Below are positions 59,000-64,000 of a stretch of DNA of 64,000 nucleotides, piece after piece. This DNA comes from Paramacrobiotus metropolitanus (lineage: Eukaryota > Tardigrada > Eutardigrada > Parachela > Macrobiotidae): positions 1,130,501-1,194,500 of the forward strand of contig NW_026570241.1 in the NCBI RefSeq assembly GCF_019649055.1, written 5' to 3'. A program made the position numbers and the translations under genes. The notes below the pieces were generated by a model. That model had not been told where the DNA came from. It ran no database searches and worked only from the letters and a program-made list of their open reading frames with translations. How positions within the stretch are numbered: position 1 is the stretch's first letter; the number at the start of each line of letters is the position of its first letter.

Positions 59000-60504
59000 T
59001 AGATCAGTTGTGCTCCGTCCTCAGACCTCCCGAGCCTGTTTTCTGCTGATTGAGTATACTGCTTTGTCATGTTGATTGTTTTTCTCTAAACTGCAATTGA
59101 TTAAAAATTTCGTCATATCCCCAATAGTGTACTGTTTCAAATGCACATTACACTATTACGGCACATACAACACCATACTATCCATTGCCCAACAACCCGA
59201 TAAACGTGCAGCGATCGCCCGTACCAAAACAGGCAGGGAACCAGAACAAAGAGTGTACCACAGCAGCTGCCGTATAGATTACTGTACTTACTCGAGTGAG
59301 TTTACTAGTGCCGGAGGCCAAGTAGAACGACCCTAAAAGTCGACAGTGGCACATATTCTGGCGCATTGTTTATTTGCTTTCCACAAATTTATTTGCCGGT
59401 ACTGGAGGAGAGTCAAGCTTTTTAGTTTTTACCAATATATTGTTTCGAAATTTTTACTAAATCAAAGGTAGTACTGTATCTGTGTAATATGCATGTACAC
59501 TTTTGTACAGTTCGGGAGGTTTCATTTCTGTGTTGTGCTATTAACACGTACTTCCTTTGTAGTTTGTAGTAATTGTACTGTAATTATAACAAAATAATCA
59601 AATACAGTACTACTAATTGTAATTAATTTTTATTTTGTGATTTGTCCGAGCGCACCCTCGTGCTGATTCATTTAGCTCACCTTTGTCGCACTGACCAATG
59701 AACAGTACAGCTGTCGGTATAGGCGTGCCGGCACCACTGCCCAGCGCCGCATACAGTATTCTGACCATGAGTACGAGTATGTACAAGCCCATCCAACAAT
59801 TCTTTGACCGCTGTAAGCGGGAATTTAAAGAAACGTGGGCTTGAGCCATTTAATGTGCTTCGACACGTCACGCCACATGGGTCTGCGTATTCTGCGTAAA
59901 TAAGCACCAAATATCTGCATGTGTTGCAGTTACTGTATCTGTGATATACAATGTAATATGTTTAGCATTATTTATTGCCATCATAATTTATATTAATTTT
60001 ATGCTTTTGTAACAGTATTATCTTTGCTTTGCAATACAATATCGCGGTGGTACTTAATATCCATATTACTTTCAAATTACTGATTGCAACATGCCCGGGC
60101 TAAAGATGATTGATTCCAAATTTCCACGTTGGTCTAATAATGGTCTATTAATTGTGATCTAATATACTCGTATTGGTTGAATATTTATAAATATATCTGC
60201 CACTACACTACGATGCGTATTTGCATTACTATGCGCGATTTATATGCGCTGCGCTTACAGCGGTCAAAGAATTGTTGGATGGGCTTGTAATTACTGATTT
60301 AATACTTGATAGTCGACTTTTCGCGGACTGGCGACGAGATGCATCGTGGCCGCGGCAGACTCTGCACGCTCTGTGGACTTCGAAGGTCCCTTGTTGGATA
60401 TTGAGTTTTGGCGTGCTCTTTATTATTCCCTCATCTTTCAGTAAATCCGTATAATCATCCCCAGCGTCGTTCCGACGGACTACACTGGCCATCATCCCAT
60501 CACG
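59000..60504. other. Intergenic with a spaced inverted repeat
   Basis: No exon recognised. It contains 37-bp inverted arms at 59783-59819 and 60252-60288, and the conserved 5' flank of BTB copy D (GTCGTTCCGACGGACTACAC) just before 60505. Confidence 0.5.
59783..60288. repeat. 37-bp inverted repeat with 432-bp loop
   Basis: Arms 59783-59819 and 60252-60288 are exact complements (ACAAGCCCATCCAACAATTC and onward). Possibly TIR-like internal arms of an element, or another fold-back of local sequence. No flanking duplication was seen. Confidence 0.75.
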
Positions 60505-61972
60505 ATGGACCCTAATGCTCAAGCTGTGGAGCCAATTTGGGGATGGCAGAGTCAGCACTCCACGATTGCCAACAGAGGCAAGCACATTTTGGGGAAGGAT
60601 ATTTTGAGCGATGTCATCTTCCGGATTCAGGCGCCAGATACCCCCAGTGTCGACATCAGAGCACACAAGTAAGTTGTCAGTAGCACAGCTACACAGCTAA
60701 AGTAATCGGGTACTGGAATCGGACTTATCACAAATGGCTTTTATTAATTCTAATAATATCTATATTTTGTTAAATCGGAAGTTTTAAGATCCAGTTCACT
60801 TACCTGTTTAAATCCATATGAGTGTAATATTGTAGTTAACACGGTATTACTGTACGTATCTACTTATGCTAATGCTATGCATTTGCCAGTCACTTGTGTC
60901 GATAATGAGTGTCTCGTACTGTACTTGTAAGTTGTACTTACAACACATACTAGCATAATAATTATTATGTTATCGTTACATATTGGTATAACTATACTGT
61001 TATTTTGCTTGGTGCTAATTTTGCTTGCGTAAAAGATAAGAAAAATATTTACTTATAGAAAGCTGAACATTACAGAATCCTGCTGGGGTAGTGCGGTGTT
61101 TGAAACGATGCTTTACGGCACCATGAAAGAGACAACCAGCATTATTAAAATTACTGACATGGACTCCGAGACGTTCCGAATTGTTTTGAGGTACGCTGCT
61201 GTACACGGATACGTAAACTAACCATGTCAATAATATTAATAATAATTATTGTACAACTTGCAGATATATTTATCACGATCAAATTGGGCCGCTCAGCAAG
61301 TTGACTGCCTTTTCGGCCCTTTATGCCGCGAAGAAATACGGTATCCCAATTCTGAAGGACGCCTGCGAACAGTATTTGAGACAGAATGTGGCTGCCGATA
61401 ACTGCCTGGCTTGGTGTATTCAGGTACTGAACAGTTACTACTTTTAAAGTAGTATCTGTAATATAGATATATACCGTGCACCGTATAATATACTTAATAT
61501 CTATATACCGTGCACTGAACGGGTTTGGTTAGAACGCTAATTGTTGCAGTGCAGTACTTCTGGAATAAATATTAAACCGTAGCAATAACGGTAGTACTGC
61601 CTTTAATGAGCTGTCAGTTCGTATTAACTATTCGTATTAATTATTCGTCAGTTCGTGTTAATTCGGAAATTTGCGTCAATAACAAACGGTTGTTTCAATT
61701 TGTTAATACTGCGTTGTGTTTTTTGTACATGGTTTTTTACCCAGGCACGGCTGTATGACGAAACGAATCTGGAGGACTTCTGTCTGGCGAAGATTGATTT
61801 ATGGGGAGCCTCCGTACTGCAGTCCGCAGATTTCCTGGAAATTGATTTGGAAATGTTGAAACTAATTCTACGTCGCGACACTATAAAGGCCAAAGAGATG
61901 GATGTATACAGCGCAGTTATGAAGTATGCACGGCGCCGACTTGTAAAACAAATATTCGTTTTGACTTTTGAC

Positions 61973-62250
61973 TATACTTCGCTTTGCCCATTATTTCAAT
62001 CAGTACCGCTTTAGGGATCAATATATTAATCACTTTACCGAATTGAGAGCCTTTGTGGCGGGCGGCTACATGAACAACCACGGCTGACTGAAATGCAGTC
62101 TATGCATTACCATTCAGTCTATGCAGCCTACGCAGCTTATCAGTGTGCAATCTATGCAGTAAGACCAGCACTGCATCTATGCAGTAAAAGTGATTAATAT
62201 ATTGATCCCTAAAGCGGTACTGATTAAAATAATGGGCAAAGCGAAGTATA
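61973..62250. repeat. Foldback with 64-bp arms in intron 4 of BTB copy D
   Basis: Arms 61973-62036 and 62187-62250 are inverted copies with one mismatch (TATACTTCGCTTTGCCCATT and onward). The loop carries repeated TCTATGCAG words. The left arm starts only 50 bp after the exon 4 donor. Confidence 0.85.
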
Positions 62251-62839
62251 CGTGTTGATGCTAAAACCTTAACTGCAAATTTAAGTAATGTGTGAGCCTT
62301 AAAGACAACACTGAACGAATTCATGATTTTTCCCATTATAATTTTTCAGATGGGCCAGTCATCAGTGTGAGCAGAAAAAACGATGTTACCGGAGCCAATC
62401 AGCGGACGGTTTTAGGGGATGCACTGTTCCTGATAAGATTCCCTGTTATGACGCCCGAAGAAGTTGCCGGTGGACCAGCCAAGGTTTGGTTTGCGTATTA
62501 CATGCTTTTTACAATTTAAAGTGTTTTATCGATTGATGAACTTCAACCAGTATTTCATGGCTTAATTGCGCGTTTGTTATTTATATAATTATGCTGTTTT
62601 TTTTTAAATTTTTCCATAGCCAGTAAATTAATTCATCGATCTCATGCTTAGCTGTTGATTAGTAATTATTTGCTTAACTGTTGATTAGTTGTACTCGTAT
62701 TATGATACTTAATAGAGGTACTGCAATTTTAAATAAAAATAATTATACGTTTATTTGCTTTGCAGTCGGGTATATTACTGGCGGAAGAAATCAGCCAGCT
62801 CTTTCAGTTCTGGTTCGCTAAAGCAGTATTGGCGGAGAA

Positions 62840-62909
62840 ATTTGTCAACCGAATCCGAGCCGGCAACCACACGGCCGTGTGGTTGCCGGCTCGGATTCGG
62901 TTGACAAAT
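62840..62909. repeat. 70-bp perfect palindrome in BTB copy D exon 6
   Basis: Perfect inverted repeat with 35-bp arms and no loop, centre GGCC between 62874 and 62875. The left arm is normal exon 6 sequence (F-V-N-R-I-R-A-G-N-H-T); the right arm is its exact reverse complement, read in frame as W-L-P-A-R-I-R-L-T-N. Confidence 0.95.
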
Positions 62910-62910
62910 G

Positions 62911-62968
62911 GTGCTGAACCTAGAAATGGTCACTTCCGCGGAAGTGACCATTTCTATAGGTTCAGCAC
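62911..62968. repeat. 58-bp near-perfect palindrome in BTB copy D exon 6
   Basis: Centre CCGCGG at 62936-62941. Arms of 28 and 30 bp differ only by a TA insertion in the right arm. The right arm corresponds to the expected exon 6 continuation (V-T-I-S-R-F-S-T-N-S after removing TA). Confidence 0.95.
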
Positions 62969-63122
62969 GAATAGCGGGTGCACGAATAGCGTGGGATTGT
63001 GGGCATACAGGGCTGGTTTTCCCGATGTCATTAAGTAAAGTATAATTTAAGAATAACTCTGTGGCACTGCTTCCAGTTTTATCGTATTTCGCAAAAGTTT
63101 TCGTTAATCACAGAACCTACTG

Positions 63123-63355
63123 CAAGCTGCAGTGAGAGAGCATACTGCTTTTCGGGCAATACCGGAAAGGCGTTGGTCAAGGCGAATTTGGCAGTCGTTG
63201 CGTTCGTGGTGTTGGGAATGGTCCATGTTTGGCGGAAATCTTCCAGTTCTCTTGGCTGATCTCTCTGTTGTCCCTGAATGTTGACCGCTTCGTAGACGTA
63301 GATCTTAAAGGTCGCAGTGCAAACAATTCCGAAAGGAAGTGGGTTTTAGGCAGAA
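63123..63355 (-). pseudogene. Inverted PHR exon 8 of BTB copy D
   Basis: Read on the minus strand, the segment encodes N-P-L-P-F-G-I-V-C-T-A, K-I-Y-V-Y-E-A, D-Q-P-R-E-L-E-D-F-R-Q-T-W-T-I-P and F-P-V-L-P-E-K-Q-Y-A-L-S-L-Q. It matches exon 8 of copies A-C. It is antisense to exons 1-6 of the same copy. Confidence 0.85.
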
Positions 63356-64000
63356 CAGAAAACCTGCGCAGGAAAAATCGTCATCATATTTATTTTGTAG
63401 CGCATGTTTGATATGATGTTCGTGAACAGCTCAGTTTTCAAGTGAATTCGGCTTACATTATAAGGTAAACCTACAATGCATATGACACAGCAGATACTGT
63501 AGTGTATTCACTGTACTGGTACCACTGGGCATAAACGTAATACAAACACGTCCGCGGAAACTGAGGATCACGTCCAGATAAACTGTAGAACAACATCTAC
63601 TATCCCCTTTATGGATTGCTTTTACCGTCATCTCCAGAGAGAGAAAACAAGCAGGTATGCTGTGCGTTTAGAGACTATTCCGTGGAAATAACTGAAGGTG
63701 TGGGCATTTCCGTGTATTATGCGGTGAACCTAGCCTAGTGTAAACGCGCGATTCTGAAACGCATTCTTCTTGACGCTGATGTTTAATCAGATGATAATGC
63801 AGTTACTAGTATAAGAATTCGCTTCTCTTGCTCCCCATGCACGCACTTCTGTCCGACACTTGAAATTGTGTGTCGATGAAGTAAGGTGGTAACTGGTAAC
63901 TACTGTAGCGTTCAAATTAGCAAATCGGCGAATCGCTGGATATGACTCAAAACGATACCGTGAAGGAGCAGATAAATGCTTCTGTGGTTGACCTATCAAG
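63356..64000. other. No gene recognised (window edge)
   Basis: No exon or bounded repeat seen in the last 640 bases. Confidence 0.45.

Larger units (their letters stand above)
60505..63355 (+). pseudogene. BTB-BACK-PHR copy D, with palindromes and inverted PHR exon
   Basis: Exons: 1 (60505-60668), 2 (61059-61190; start diverged, lacking F-L-L-A-M), 3 (61264-61423), 4 (61745-61923), 5 (62350-62483, 134 bp against 136, a 2-bp loss after Q-K-K), 6 (62766-63034, 269 bp against 188). Exon 6 keeps its frame but contains two palindromes. PHR exon 8 lies on the opposite strand at about 63123-63355 and has TAA where the paralogues have CAA before N-P-L-P. Exons 7, 9 and 10 were not found. Intron 4 contains the foldback 61973-62250. 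The BTB part (exons 1-3) is open and could make a truncated protein. Confidence 0.8.

Noticed and set aside
62292-62519. 75-codon ORF as a separate gene
   Set aside because: It is exon 5 of BTB copy D plus intron; the apparent start is upstream intron sequence.
1-64000. CRISPR array or bacterial operon
   Set aside because: Introns, exon phase conservation and eukaryotic families show nuclear animal DNA; no direct repeats with unique spacers exist.

Overview
The window is eukaryotic, intron-rich nuclear DNA of a small-genome animal. Genes are split by short GT-AG introns of about 60-350 bp, occur in tandem paralogue arrays, and are littered with small transposon relics. The gene content (lineage-expanded rhodopsin-type receptors, a tandem BTB-BACK-PHR family, an R2-like retroelement) fits a compact ecdysozoan genome, and I favour a tardigrade. 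That assignment is an inference from gene style, not a demonstrated identity.

Region 1 (0.5-19.8 kb) is a tandem array of six copies of an unrecognised three-exon gene encoding a protein of about 262-265 residues with about three membrane segments. Copies 2 and 4 give complete, frame-consistent models. Copies 1, 3, 5 and 6 are partial or broken. The array is interrupted by a 103-bp satellite (6.1-6.6 kb), a TTCGGCC-rich foldback element (8.0-8.5 kb), two solo LTRs (9.4-9.9 and 10.3-10.8 kb) and, inside the intron of copy 5, a 4.0-kb insertion bounded by 108-bp terminal inverted repeats. That insertion carries an R2-like reverse transcriptase/endonuclease gene.

Region 2 (22.3-36.4 kb, with a pseudogene at 46.6-47.4 kb) is a cluster of rhodopsin-type GPCRs. 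Two share an intron before TM6 and look intact, one of the same type is frameshifted in TM1, two are intronless and intact, and one intronless copy is a decayed pseudogene. All have N-R-[IVL]-W-A in place of DRY and D-P-[VI]-[VIL]-F in place of NPxxY. They look like a lineage-specific, possibly chemosensory, expansion.

Region 3 (37.2-40.2, 42.1-45.0, 50.3-53.2 and 60.5-63.4 kb) holds four copies of a ten-exon BTB-BACK-PHR gene (BTBD1/2/3/6 type). Copy A is intact at 509 aa. Copy B has exons 2-3 inverted plus nonsense and frameshift lesions. Copy C lacks exon 3. Copy D carries two nearly perfect palindromes in exon 6, an inverted PHR exon and a foldback in an intron. Repeated fold-back and local-inversion events inside one paralogue family are the most unusual structural signal in the window. 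A minus-strand multi-exon GPCR (54.5-57.7 kb), a kelch-repeat relic (53.7-54.1 kb), several MITE-like elements and a stray endonuclease-domain fragment (58.6-59.0 kb) fill the rest.

Exon models were made by hand from splice signals, paralogue comparison and exon-length arithmetic. No database search was possible.
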